This document shows, piece by piece, positions 1-6,505 of a DNA stretch of 8,975 nt. The stretch's first letter is position 1. Every line of letters starts with the position of its first letter. This DNA comes from JAGOBX01 sp017999075 [NCBI: Candidatus Babelota bacterium] (GTDB lineage Bacteria; JAGOBX01), in NCBI GenBank assembly GCA_017999075.1, contig JAGOBX010000118.1, positions 1 to 8,975 on the forward strand, given 5' to 3'. The notes under the pieces were generated by a model that saw nothing but the letters and a program-made list of their open reading frames with translations, ran no database searches and was not told the DNA's origin. A program made the translations under genes and the position numbers.

Positions 1-58
1 AATTATCATACACTTTTTTTATTAAAAACTAATTTTTTTTAAAAATAAATTGCGTATT

Positions 59-86
59 ATTATATTAATCCTGCCCTTTATGTCAA
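59..86 (-). promoter_or_regulatory. Leftward sigma70-type promoter with perfect hexamers
   Basis: On the minus strand TTGACA (86-81) and TATAAT (64-59) are separated by 16 bases, so both hexamers match the consensus exactly. Transcription would start near position 52 and run leftward out of the window, so the gene it serves is not visible. It diverges from the promoter of the S1-domain gene. The call rests on the hexamers and spacing only. Confidence 0.6.
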
Positions 87-147
87 TCAATATTTGAAAA
101 TTCAGGAAGATTTATTTTTGATTTCAAAAAAATCTCACAAAAAAATA

Positions 148-175
148 TTGACTTTTTTTTTTATTTATATATCTT
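148..175 (+). promoter_or_regulatory. Probable promoter of the S1-domain gene and tRNA-fMet
   Basis: TTGACT (148-153) and TATCTT (170-175) are 16 bases apart, about 40 bases before the start codon at 214. The spacer is almost all T and A. Since only 13 bases separate the S1 gene from the tRNA, this promoter probably transcribes both. The -10 choice is uncertain because the area is uniformly AT-rich. Confidence 0.5.
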
Positions 176-213
176 ATATTAAATAATTTTAAAAATAAAG
201 GGGTTAAATTGGA

Positions 214-654
214 ATGAGCAATTTGGAAATTGGAAGTGAAATGGAAGGAAAAGTTGCACGTATTTTAAATTACGGTGCAATAATTACTATCGAAGACAAA
301 ACCGGATTGTTACATAATAATAAATTAGGAAAATTTAAAAAAGCTACTGGTTTATTGCGTATAGGCGATGTAATTAAAGTTAAACTTGATGAAATAAAAG
401 AAGACGGAAAATATAGTTTATCTCTATGTCAGGAACTTGAAAGAAAAAGAATTACTAACAAAAAGAAAAAAAGGACTAAACCTTATGTTTTTAATCCTAA
501 AATAGCTTGGCATACTTCAAACAATTTCGGAAATGCAAGGAGATTTCATATTGATGAAAATTCTCCTTTCGAAGATAGAATGAAAGCATTTTTAAAAGAT
601 AGTGATGAAAAAAGATTAGATATTAAAAAAAGTTTAGAAGCTAAACGCGGTTAA
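214..654 (+). CDS. S1-domain RNA-binding protein, YugI/CvfD type
   Basis: This 146-residue protein has one S1/OB-fold RNA-binding domain at about residues 5-73. The opening EIGSEMEGKVARILNYGAII and the later GDVIKVKLDEI...GKYSLSL follow the usual S1 strand pattern. A basic linker (KKKKR, 83-87) follows. The tail near 117-146 (SPFEDRMKAFLKDSDEK, ending EAKRG) resembles the C-terminus of small Gram-positive S1 proteins of the YugI/general stress protein 13/CvfD type, which act in ribosome-associated or post-transcriptional control. The ATG at 214 has an AAGGGG Shine-Dalgarno about 10 bases upstream. The gene is probably host chromosomal, because it lies outside the integrase-tRNA junction, and it is probably co-transcribed with the tRNA. 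The RNA-binding role is well supported by family; the exact physiological role is unknown. Confidence 0.85.
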   Translation: MSNLEIGSEMEGKVARILNYGAIITIEDKTGLLHNNKLGKFKKATGLLRIGDVIKVKLDEIKEDGKYSLSLCQELERKRITNKKKKRTKPYVFNPKIAWHTSNNFGNARRFHIDENSPFEDRMKAFLKDSDEKRLDIKKSLEAKRG

Positions 655-667
655 TTATTAAATATAT

Positions 668-744
<77 letters not shown>

Positions 745-761
745 ATATATCTTCTTTGTTA

Positions 762-1940
762 TCAGTTGATTAACGCCGGGTTTGAGTGAAGTTCAAAGTC
801 GGCTTTTTTATGGCACTGTGAAAGAACTGTGAAAGAATTCATTTCAGGCAGCGTATCTATCGCCTCAATCATAGCCGACAAATCATCGTGTTCATAATGC
901 CTCAAACTACCCGATGAAAGTTTACCGAACAAGCGTCGTCTTACCGATTCTTCTACCCTGTTTAATTTCAATGTATGATTAAATGTGTGCCGAAAGCAAT
1001 ACAAAGTAATACTGGTATCAAGATTATTTTTTTTTAGACATTCCTTAAACCTTTTTCCAATTTCTGAAACCGCCGTCTCTATCGGGTCGCGGGTAAAACG
1101 ATACGAATATAAATAATCACTTTTACTAATCAATGATATTACGCCGTTATCGAATAATGACTTATGAACGGGTATCAACAAATTCTTATTTGTCTTGTTT
1201 TCCTGAATACTAATAAAATATCTGCCGTTCATTTGCGTAATATTATTTTTCTTCAATCTCAATATATCCGCATTCCTCAAACCAGTATAGAAAAAAAACA
1301 AACAAAAATCTCGGAGTTCCTTATCATTCCAAACCGCCCTGAAAATATCATTAATATTTTCAATTGGTTTTCTTTGCACATCCGGAATTTCTTTTGTTTG
1401 CAAATCTTCTAAAAAAGTTTCTTTAAAAATATCATAAGGATTTTTTTCAATGTATTTATAAGAAACCGCGCGTTTTAAAAATTTTTTTAAAATACTGATT
1501 TCATTCCTTATTGTTTTTTCTGAAACCTGTTCCTTGCGTTTATTGAAATACGCGGCAATTGTGTTAGCCGTAATATTTTTTAATCCCAAATTTCCGAAAT
1601 AATCAAGCAAATGATTTATTATTGTCTTTTTTGCGGATATTACGCCCCTTGCCTGAGAACCCGCGCTAATATACTTGCCTTCATATTCTTCCACCCATTC
1701 TCGAAATGTAATTTCTAATTTATTTAGCGTATCAAAAGATTCGCCGTAATTATACCTGTCAACTATGTCTAATACAAAACGCCAAGCAGCCGCTTGCGCT
1801 TCAACACCCCCTGTGAAATTTTTACGAATAGGTTTATCTGATGGTAATTTTATATAAGCCTGCCAACGCTTGAAAATCTTATATTGTTTATCATTCCACG
1901 CATAAACCCGATATGTAATATTGTTACTAATTGCAACCAC
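762..1940 (-). CDS. Tyrosine recombinase/integrase, tRNA-proximal copy
   Basis: This 392-residue site-specific recombinase probably inserts and excises the element at tRNA-fMet. An N-terminal arm-binding-like segment (WQAYIKL...KPIRKNFTGG, 26-45) precedes a core-binding domain (about 75-170) and the catalytic domain (about 190-355). Visible catalytic residues are R222 (TGLRNAD), K249 (ENKTNK), R317 followed by H318 (YCFRHTF) and nucleophile Y349 (SLRHYE). Two usual positions differ: the first histidine of HxxR is Y314, and the His/Trp after the LFG motif is K340. The start is GTG at 1940. An in-frame stop lies 12 codons upstream and no other start codon lies between. No good Shine-Dalgarno is visible. 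A promoter lies at 1974-2002. The last bases of the gene also hold a rightward terminator. The gene is about 17 bases from the tRNA. Confidence 0.92.
   Translation of the reverse strand: MVAISNNITYRVYAWNDKQYKIFKRWQAYIKLPSDKPIRKNFTGGVEAQAAAWRFVLDIVDRYNYGESFDTLNKLEITFREWVEEYEGKYISAGSQARGVISAKKTIINHLLDYFGNLGLKNITANTIAAYFNKRKEQVSEKTIRNEISILKKFLKRAVSYKYIEKNPYDIFKETFLEDLQTKEIPDVQRKPIENINDIFRAVWNDKELRDFCLFFFYTGLRNADILRLKKNNITQMNGRYFISIQENKTNKNLLIPVHKSLFDNGVISLISKSDYLYSYRFTRDPIETAVSEIGKRFKECLKKNNLDTSITLYCFRHTFNHTLKLNRVEESVRRRLFGKLSSGSLRHYEHDDLSAMIEAIDTLPEMNSFTVLSQCHKKADFELHSNPALIN
775..809 (+). terminator. Rightward intrinsic terminator inside the 3' end of the integrase gene
   Basis: A stem pairs GCCGGGTTTGA (775-785) with TTCAAAGTCGGC (792-803). 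It has one G-T wobble and one mismatch and is followed by six T (804-809). It sits 31 bases after the tRNA on the plus strand and would end the S1-tRNA transcript. It lies in coding sequence of the convergent integrase gene, so the element itself appears to supply this terminator. Confidence 0.7.
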
Positions 1941-1973
1941 CTCATCGTAGTTGCCGTCTTTTTGTGTAGTTTA

Positions 1974-2002
1974 AGATTAATTAATTTGATTTTAAATGTC
2001 AA
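1974..2002 (-). promoter_or_regulatory. Promoter of the tRNA-proximal integrase gene
   Basis: TTGACA (2002-1997) and TAATCT (1979-1974) are 17 bases apart on the minus strand, giving a start near 1967 and a leader of about 27 bases before the GTG at 1940. The -35 half extends into a 17-base match (TTGACATTTAAAATCAA, 1986-2002) that shares 14 of 17 positions with the dispersed repeat at 3425 and 4440, so a regulator may also bind here. Confidence 0.55.
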
Positions 2003-2051
2003 GAAATTATGATGAAAATTACAAAAATTATCAACGATGTTTTTTTAAATA

Positions 2052-3410
2052 TCATATCGCTTTTAATTTTTCATAATCTTCTGAACCAAGCGGCATTAAT
2101 TGATGGTTTGAAAATAATTTAAAATTGTCAGAAGACGAAACGATAGTTTTTTCATTTAAAACAGGCATTTTATCTATTGCCTCTTTCATTCTTATTAAAT
2201 CATCCGCTTCGTAATGTCGCAAACTGTCAGAAGGCAATTTCCCGAAAAGACGGCGTCTTGTTATTTCATCCGTTCCGCTAATTTTCAAATAATAATTATA
2301 TGTATGACGCAACCAATAAAATGTAATATTCGAATCTATATTCTTTTTTATTAAAAGCATTTTTAATCTTTTACATAAATCATCAACAATATCTTCTACT
2401 TCTAACTTCCGTTTGGAGTATTCAAATAAATAATCTCTGTCAAAGTTTAAAATTTTATTTTCAAAAATCGCATTATGTATCGGAATAACAATATTTTTTT
2501 GAGTTTTCCCTTCATTCAAATCAAAAAAATACATATCTCTGATTTTTTTTATATTATCTTTTGTTAGATTCACAACATCAGAATCACGCAATCCGGTATA
2601 AAACATCATTAAACAAAAATTCCTTATTTCTATATCTTCCCACACTGCTGCCATAAAAACATTTAGATTGTCAATCGGCATTCTTTTGTTGATTTCATAT
2701 GGATATAATTTTTTTAATCTCTTGAAATGAAATAGCATAAATGACCTATATGGATTGATTTTTATATATTCCTTCACAACTGCATAATCCAAAAATTTTT
2801 TTAAGATTTTTATTTTGTTCAGTGCCGTTTTGAAACAATTATTCTTATAAACAATTTCATAATCGAATAATTCGGAAATTATATTTTCATTTATTTCTGT
2901 TAATTTCATATTGCCAAAAAAATCTATCAAAGAGCCTATGTTTGATTTTTTAGATATGATATTTCCTCTTTTGTTATTGCCGTCTGAAAGATAGGTGTCA
3001 ATATTTAAATCTATCCATTTTTTCAAATCCATATTTCTGTGAACAATACTATTTAAATTTTGACCGCCAATATATAACACAATCACTTCATTAATATATT
3101 TCCAAGCATCCAATTCAATTTTATTTATTTCTGTTTTATTATTAATGTCGCAGGAAAAATTTTTTCTAATCGGTTTTTTAAAATTTTTAATTTTTAAAAA
3201 CGCTTGATACCTGCAAAATGTTTGTTTTTTTTGTTTATCAATCCAAGTAAATATTTTATACTTTATTTGGTTATTGAATTTTGAAGCGATAAGAGAATCA
3301 ATCAATTCTCTCATCGCTGAAATTTTAACCCTATGTTCCAAACAATTCGCATTATTCTGCACAGCCACGCCGCTATTCTTTTTTTCTTGAATATTTTTTT
3401 CTTCAACCAT
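2052..3410 (-). CDS. Second tyrosine recombinase/integrase, diverged paralogue
   Basis: This 452-residue tyrosine recombinase is clearly related to its downstream neighbour. It shares the blocks KPIRKNF (79-85), FYTGLRDSDV (270-279), LRHTYN (367-372), RRRLFGKL (385-392) and DSLRHYEADDL (395-405). Its likely catalytic set is R275, K302, R368/H369 and Y400. Like the neighbour it has Tyr (Y365) at the first His of HxxR and Lys (K391) after LFG. The catalytic domain therefore looks intact, with no frameshift. The N-terminus is about 40 residues longer and Asn/Lys-rich. The ATG at 3410 has no Shine-Dalgarno and lies 14 bases from a TTGACA-containing repeat, so the true start may be internal, for example Met33 (3314). 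A 111-base gap separates it from the first integrase. It could be an excision partner, a shufflon-like invertase, or the result of an old duplication; the sequence does not decide. Confidence 0.88.
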   Translation of the reverse strand: MVEEKNIQEKKNSGVAVQNNANCLEHRVKISAMRELIDSLIASKFNNQIKYKIFTWIDKQKKQTFCRYQAFLKIKNFKKPIRKNFSCDINNKTEINKIELDAWKYINEVIVLYIGGQNLNSIVHRNMDLKKWIDLNIDTYLSDGNNKRGNIISKKSNIGSLIDFFGNMKLTEINENIISELFDYEIVYKNNCFKTALNKIKILKKFLDYAVVKEYIKINPYRSFMLFHFKRLKKLYPYEINKRMPIDNLNVFMAAVWEDIEIRNFCLMMFYTGLRDSDVVNLTKDNIKKIRDMYFFDLNEGKTQKNIVIPIHNAIFENKILNFDRDYLFEYSKRKLEVEDIVDDLCKRLKMLLIKKNIDSNITFYWLRHTYNYYLKISGTDEITRRRLFGKLPSDSLRHYEADDLIRMKEAIDKMPVLNEKTIVSSSDNFKLFSNHQLMPLGSEDYEKLKAI

Positions 3411-3424
3411 TTTAAATCTTTTAT

Positions 3425-3441
3425 TTGCGTTTTAATGTCAA
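3425..3441 (-). repeat. Dispersed 17-base repeat, copy upstream of the second integrase
   Basis: The minus strand reads TTGACATTAAAACGCAA. It is identical over all 17 bases to the copy at 4440-4456 and near-identical to three copies inside the acidic gene. It begins with a perfect -35 hexamer, but the base run 17 on (GATTTA) is a poor -10 and abuts the annotated ATG. A protein-binding site is as likely as a promoter. Confidence 0.6.
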
Positions 3442-3598
3442 TTTTTAAAAAAACTTTTTATCAAAAATTGCAAAAAGTTACGTTTATATTTGGAACCGCC
3501 AAAAGTAATTTTTTTTCAGCGACATTTATATACTCAGTTTCTGTCAGAATATAATAAATTTACTCCTCCGAAAAATTAATCTACGCTGTATAAAATTA

Positions 3599-3623
3599 CC
3601 GGGCAGGCAGCGAGCTTGCCCGG
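3599..3623 (-). terminator. Hairpin terminator after the AAA+-like ATPase gene
   Basis: CCGGGCA and TGCCCGG form a 7-bp GC-rich stem around an 11-base loop, 10 bases beyond the ATPase stop codon. On the minus strand it is followed by TAATTTTAT, a modest U-rich tail. It probably separates the ATPase transcript from the two integrase genes. Confidence 0.6.
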
Positions 3624-3633
3624 CGATTATTCG

Positions 3634-4293
3634 CTAAATCCTTGTTTCCAGAATTCCAAAGATGGTTTTTGACCACTCAGGAAACCGTGGTAAAATATAT
3701 TCCGCCGCCGCTGGTTGCGAAGACGCATACCATTTCCCGATTTTTTGATAGTATTTTGCGATTACTTTTTGCTCTGACACCTCCGTTAATATTGTACTCA
3801 GGGGTTTGTATAAACTCAATTTATCCAATTGGATAATCAATCCTCTTGACAGCAAACATTCTGAAACATGCTTGAGATCACGGGCTGTTGCAACAAAAAC
3901 CACATTGCTCAAGTCAATCTGCCGTGTTTCTGTTTTTCCTGTTAATATGCGGCCGTCGGTAATAAGTGCTAAAATTTTTTCTGTATTTTTATTATTTATA
4001 GCAGTATCCAACAAAAAGATGCCTTTCTGGGGTTTTGTAGTCCGGCAAAAGGTATCTTTTAAACTCTTAGCGCTACCGCTTATGTATAATATTTCATCCA
4101 TACCGCTTAATGCCGCCGCACCTCTAATTAACGTACTTTTTCCTGAACACCCCTCACCTTCAATAATAAACAAAGGAATTTTGCCGCCGATCCTGTGACG
4201 AATCATGCAACTGACCAACAAAGCTTCTGCATTCCTTCGATCATTTTCGGTTTTAAAATTAAATCCCGAAAAAAAAATTTCTGTGTTTTTCAT
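3634..4293 (-). CDS. Small AAA+/P-loop ATPase of unknown role
   Basis: This 219-residue protein has a clear Walker A motif (GEGCSGKST, 46-54), a Walker B-like strand (GIFLLDT, 91-97), a sensor-1-like strand (NVVFVATARD, 130-139) and a possible arginine finger (LLSRG, 147-151). The order matches a compact AAA+ core. No DNA-binding domain or second family marker is evident, so its partner is unknown. Plausible roles are a helicase loader, a replication accessory or a remodelling factor, and none can be chosen. The ATG at 4293 has an AAGGAG site 8 bases upstream. A terminator follows directly. Hand counts of three 60-base stretches gave about 37-50% GC, against about 23% in a stretch of the neighbouring integrase, so the gene may have arrived separately. 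The Walker B acid is followed by Thr rather than the usual Glu, so catalysis could be weakened. Confidence 0.75.
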   Translation of the reverse strand: MKNTEIFFSGFNFKTENDRRNAEALLVSCMIRHRIGGKIPLFIIEGEGCSGKSTLIRGAAALSGMDEILYISGSAKSLKDTFCRTTKPQKGIFLLDTAINNKNTEKILALITDGRILTGKTETRQIDLSNVVFVATARDLKHVSECLLSRGLIIQLDKLSLYKPLSTILTEVSEQKVIAKYYQKIGKWYASSQPAAAEYILPRFPEWSKTIFGILETRI

Positions 4294-4439
4294 AAAAATT
4301 ACTCCTTAAAAAAATATTTAAAAAAATAAACCGAGCACAACAACGTAAATTTATAATAACTATAAAATACATATTTGTGGTTAATTTTCGGTTTAACTTA
4401 TTCTTACTGCCCCCCTTCTTTTTTATAACCCAAAAATAA

Positions 4440-4456
4440 TTGCGTTTTAATGTCAA
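4440..4456 (-). repeat. Dispersed 17-base repeat, copy upstream of the ATPase gene
   Basis: The minus strand reads TTGACATTAAAACGCAA, identical to the copy at 3425-3441. It lies in the 198-base gap between the cysteine-containing protein gene and the ATPase gene, 146 bases before the ATPase ATG. A TTATAA follows about 22 bases after TTGACA, which is too far for a normal -10. No gene is seen in this gap; the rest is AT-rich leader. Confidence 0.6.
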
Positions 4457-4491
4457 TTTTACGCCTACCTAACAACCATGCTCCTGTTTGT

Positions 4492-5049
4492 TCATAACAA
4501 TAAACATATTGGTTTATAAGCGTCAAACTCATAATTACAAGCCTTTTCAAATTTACAGTTACAATCCATACGAACGCAATATGTTTCTTGCGAATACTCT
4601 TTTGGCGGGTTGTTGAACTTTTCTCTGCAAATGATTACAGAATTGTAAAACATTTTATACACAGAAAAATAACTGTTAATTCTAACAATTTTCTGTGCGG
4701 CGCTAATATCGTAATTCCCTACTATAATAATTTCTCCAGCATTATCTAAAACATCTTCAAAAGTCGGAACTACATTCTCTTGAAATTTTTTTATAAGATA
4801 TCTATCATCCATATATGTTCCCACAATTTCTTTTGTCTCTGCGAAAATATTAGTCGTATCTCTATACACGTGAACCACAAAAAATTCTGGGGATTGAGGT
4901 TTTTTTGTTCTATTCATAATTGATTCAATCAAGTTATTTGTATCCAATCCTGTTTTAGAAAATTCTTGATAAAGACATTCATATTCAAAAAATTCTTTTA
5001 ACATTTCTTTCAAAAATTCACAGTCAATAATAATAATATTTTTTTTCAT
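4492..5049 (-). CDS. Unknown 185-residue protein with a cysteine-containing tail
   Basis: I do not recognise a family. The protein opens with a hydrophobic strand and an acid (NIIIIDCEF, 4-12). Two further hydrophobic strands follow: FFVVHVYRD (56-64), and EIIIVGNYD (106-114) before a helix. This alternation suggests an alpha/beta fold and faintly recalls PIN/NYN-like nucleases, but the conserved acids cannot be matched with confidence. The C-terminal 30 residues carry five cysteines (C158, C163, C165, C171, C182), which could bind a metal. No signal peptide or membrane segment is seen. The ATG at 5049 has an AGGAGA site five bases upstream, so translation is well supported. It lies downstream of the acidic protein gene, probably in the same transcript. 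Confidence 0.7.
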   Translation of the reverse strand: MKKNIIIIDCEFLKEMLKEFFEYECLYQEFSKTGLDTNNLIESIMNRTKKPQSPEFFVVHVYRDTTNIFAETKEIVGTYMDDRYLIKKFQENVVPTFEDVLDNAGEIIIVGNYDISAAQKIVRINSYFSVYKMFYNSVIICREKFNNPPKEYSQETYCVRMDCNCKFEKACNYEFDAYKPICLLL

Positions 5050-5087
5050 TTTTCTCTCCTAAATTCAAATCAAATTTTTCAAAATTC

Positions 5088-5168
5088 TTAGGTTGCATTT
5101 TTTTCCGCAACTCCATAATATTTTTTTTTATATTCACCTCCTCTCACTATAAGAATTTCTTTTTTCAT
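5088..5168 (-). CDS. Possible 26-residue peptide, stop-start coupled
   Basis: A short frame starts with an ATG whose last bases overlap the TGA of the acidic gene (ATGA overlap). It runs 26 codons to TAA, begins MKKEILIVRGGEY and is strongly basic. It fills most of the 115-base gap before the next gene. Translation would depend on coupling, as only a weak GAGCGG lies upstream. The same stretch contains a strong GAGAGGAGGTGA with no well-placed start after it, so the reading is uncertain. No family is recognised. Confidence 0.3.
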   Translation of the reverse strand: MKKEILIVRGGEYKKKYYGVAEKNAT

Positions 5169-6274
5169 TTTTTAACATTAAACCGCTCATCAAATTTTTC
5201 AAAAAATAAATCTTTTTCAATTATTTTTTTGGCTTCATCTCGACAATCCTGGCAATAATAATCGTATATTTCATTACTGTAATATAATCTTACAGATATT
5301 GATTTACCTTGAATATCCTCAATAATTTCATCATAAATAACTTCATAAAATTTAAAAAATTCTTCCAATTCAGCATCTTCAATATCTTCATTTTTCACTT
5401 CCATTTTTAGGATATTATTTTCAATATTCTTGACAATCGCGCCGTTTTTTTCTTGCGTTTTTTTGTCAAACTCAATATTAGCATCTTGCGTTTTTATGTC
5501 AATATTTCCTCCATTAATTTCCTGCGTTTTTTTGTCAACATTTTTTTCGTCGACTATTTGACCAGTTTCCTCAAATTGAACAATTTCGTCTGCTCTATTT
5601 ATTTCATTCGTTTCCAAAGGCTCACTATAATTTTTATCGGCGATTTCACCACTGCTACAAATATCATTTGCATCAATCTCTACCATTTTGATTTCTGTGT
5701 TTTCGTCAACATTTTCGGCATTAACTTGCTGCTCTGTTTCTTCAATTTCTGCAACCGTATTAGCCATATTTATTTCAAATTTTCCATCATTTTCATTTTT
5801 ATTTTCATCCTCATTTTTCGCCATTTCATCAGCATCCTTATCAATATTTTCCGCCGTTTCAACCAATAATTCACTATCATTTTTTTTGGTTTTTCTGGAA
5901 TCCCAATCATCATAATCTTCCCCTTTGTCTGCCACTTTATCCAGTTCTTTTAAGGCTTCAATCTGCTCTTCACTAAATCCCTTTTTCCGCAAATCATCCC
6001 AGTCTTCTTCACTAATTTTACTTTTATAATTTTCATTCGTTTCTTCAAAATATTCTTCAACAAATCCTTGTTTTTCTTCTTCAAAAATCTCATTATTTTT
6101 CAATATGTTTGGTTGTTCTATATCACTTGCCTGACACTCTTCCAATTGTTCATCATTGTCAGCTTTTTCAATTTCTTCGACGGCACTTGTTTTATTTTTT
6201 TCTTTTTCTATTAGCCCGTCATTCTCATACTTCAATATCAATTCCATATAATCATCGCCCATATAATCATCCAT
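5165..6274 (-). CDS. Highly acidic low-complexity protein beside the origin
   Basis: This 369-residue protein is rich in Glu, Asp, Asn and Lys, with few aromatic residues before the C-terminus. I do not recognise a family. Residues 1-85 are acidic. A more ordered stretch follows (SEEDWDDLRKKGFSEEQ, 88-104, then EALKELDKV). Residues 130-290 are low complexity. The last 75 residues look folded, with FFKFYEVIYDEIIEDI and a possible metal pair CQDC (341-344). Three short repeats (VDKKTQE 246-252, IDIKTQD 258-264, FDKKTQE 269-275) are encoded by the dispersed 17-base DNA repeat. The ATG at 6274 has AAGGAGG 7 bases upstream. The iteron origin is immediately upstream, so the promoter may lie within it. 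Acidic proteins of this kind sometimes mimic DNA or bind basic partners, but that is only a guess here. Confidence 0.75.
   Translation of the reverse strand: MDDYMGDDYMELILKYENDGLIEKEKNKTSAVEEIEKADNDEQLEECQASDIEQPNILKNNEIFEEEKQGFVEEYFEETNENYKSKISEEDWDDLRKKGFSEEQIEALKELDKVADKGEDYDDWDSRKTKKNDSELLVETAENIDKDADEMAKNEDENKNENDGKFEINMANTVAEIEETEQQVNAENVDENTEIKMVEIDANDICSSGEIADKNYSEPLETNEINRADEIVQFEETGQIVDEKNVDKKTQEINGGNIDIKTQDANIEFDKKTQEKNGAIVKNIENNILKMEVKNEDIEDAELEEFFKFYEVIYDEIIEDIQGKSISVRLYYSNEIYDYYCQDCRDEAKKIIEKDLFFEKFDERFNVKK
5453..5538 (-). repeat. Three phased copies of the 17-base repeat inside the acidic gene
   Basis: On the minus strand the copies are TTGACAAAAAAACGCAG (5522-5538), TTGACATAAAAACGCAA (5486-5502) and TTGACAAAAAAACGCAA (5453-5469). 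Starts are 36 and 33 bases apart, close to whole helical turns and exactly 12 and 11 codons. They match the intergenic copies at 3425 and 4440 at 14-16 of 17 positions. A decayed fourth copy may underlie NVDENTE near 5693-5707. A protein-level duplication alone would not explain the intergenic copies. Confidence 0.65.
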
Positions 6275-6308
6275 AAAAAAGCCTCCTTAAAAAATATAAA
6301 ATATAAAA

Positions 6309-6502
6309 TCACGCCTTTCACGCCCTTCACACCCTGTTTTGAAACTTTTTATTTATATATATATTTTTTTTTTTATAAAAAAAAGTGTTTGCCATAAAAG
6401 GTGTGAAGGGTGTGATTTTAGTGCTTAAGTTATTTAAAATCAAAGAGTTATCAATCACACCTTTGCTGTTATAAAGGTGTGATTGGGTGTGAAAGGGTGT
6501 GA
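6309..6502 (+). other. Candidate replication origin with nine GGTGTGA iterons
   Basis: Nine copies of a 7-base unit (GGTGTGA or its complement TCACACC; two are TCACGCC) occur at 6309, 6318 and 6327 (minus orientation), 6400 and 6409 (plus), 6455 (minus), and 6476, 6486 and 6496 (plus). Spacing within clusters is 9-10 bases, about one helical turn. The first two clusters face each other across a tract with very little GC (6334-6399, with TATATATAT and long T and A runs), a natural unwinding element. It lies directly after the primase-helicase gene in an otherwise non-coding 231-base gap. P4-type alpha proteins bind short GGTG-type iterons at their origins, so an origin is the best reading. Confidence 0.7.
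6454..6483. repeat. Perfect 11-bp inverted repeat in the origin region
   Basis: ATCACACCTTT (6454-6464) and AAAGGTGTGAT (6473-6483) are exact complements around the 8-base loop GCTGTTAT. It is 22 bases downstream of the primase-helicase stop on the minus strand. Without a T-run it is unlikely to be a simple terminator. It is probably two facing iterons, able to form a cruciform. Confidence 0.7.
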
Positions 6503-6505
6503 TTT

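Noticed and set aside
1941-2051. Attachment site between the two integrases, as expected for two elements in tandem
   Set aside because: The gap was read for a copy of the tRNA 3' end (TTCAAATCC...CCGCTACCA) and none is present, so tandem insertion at the same tRNA is not supported here.
3560-3571. Strong GGAGGAG on the minus strand after the ATPase terminator
   Set aside because: No start codon lies at a usable distance; the nearest ATG opens a frame of only about 13 codons.
4259-4456. 65-codon minus-strand frame starting at TTG inside the 17-base repeat
   Set aside because: It has no ribosome binding site and runs past the well-supported start of the ATPase gene in another frame.
5024-5116. 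30-codon minus-strand frame beginning MELRKKMQ
   Set aside because: The Shine-Dalgarno is about 17 bases away, too far, and the frame runs into the start of the next gene; the coupled 26-codon frame is a better reading.
5453-5538. Repeats at 33-36 base spacing as a CRISPR array
   Set aside because: Units are only 17 bases, lie in frame within a coding gene and the intervals encode protein; no cas gene is visible.
5453-5915. Long plus-strand open frames opposite the acidic gene
   Set aside because: They are antisense shadows produced by the GAA/GAT-rich codons of the acidic gene and give Phe/Ile/Ser-rich nonsense.
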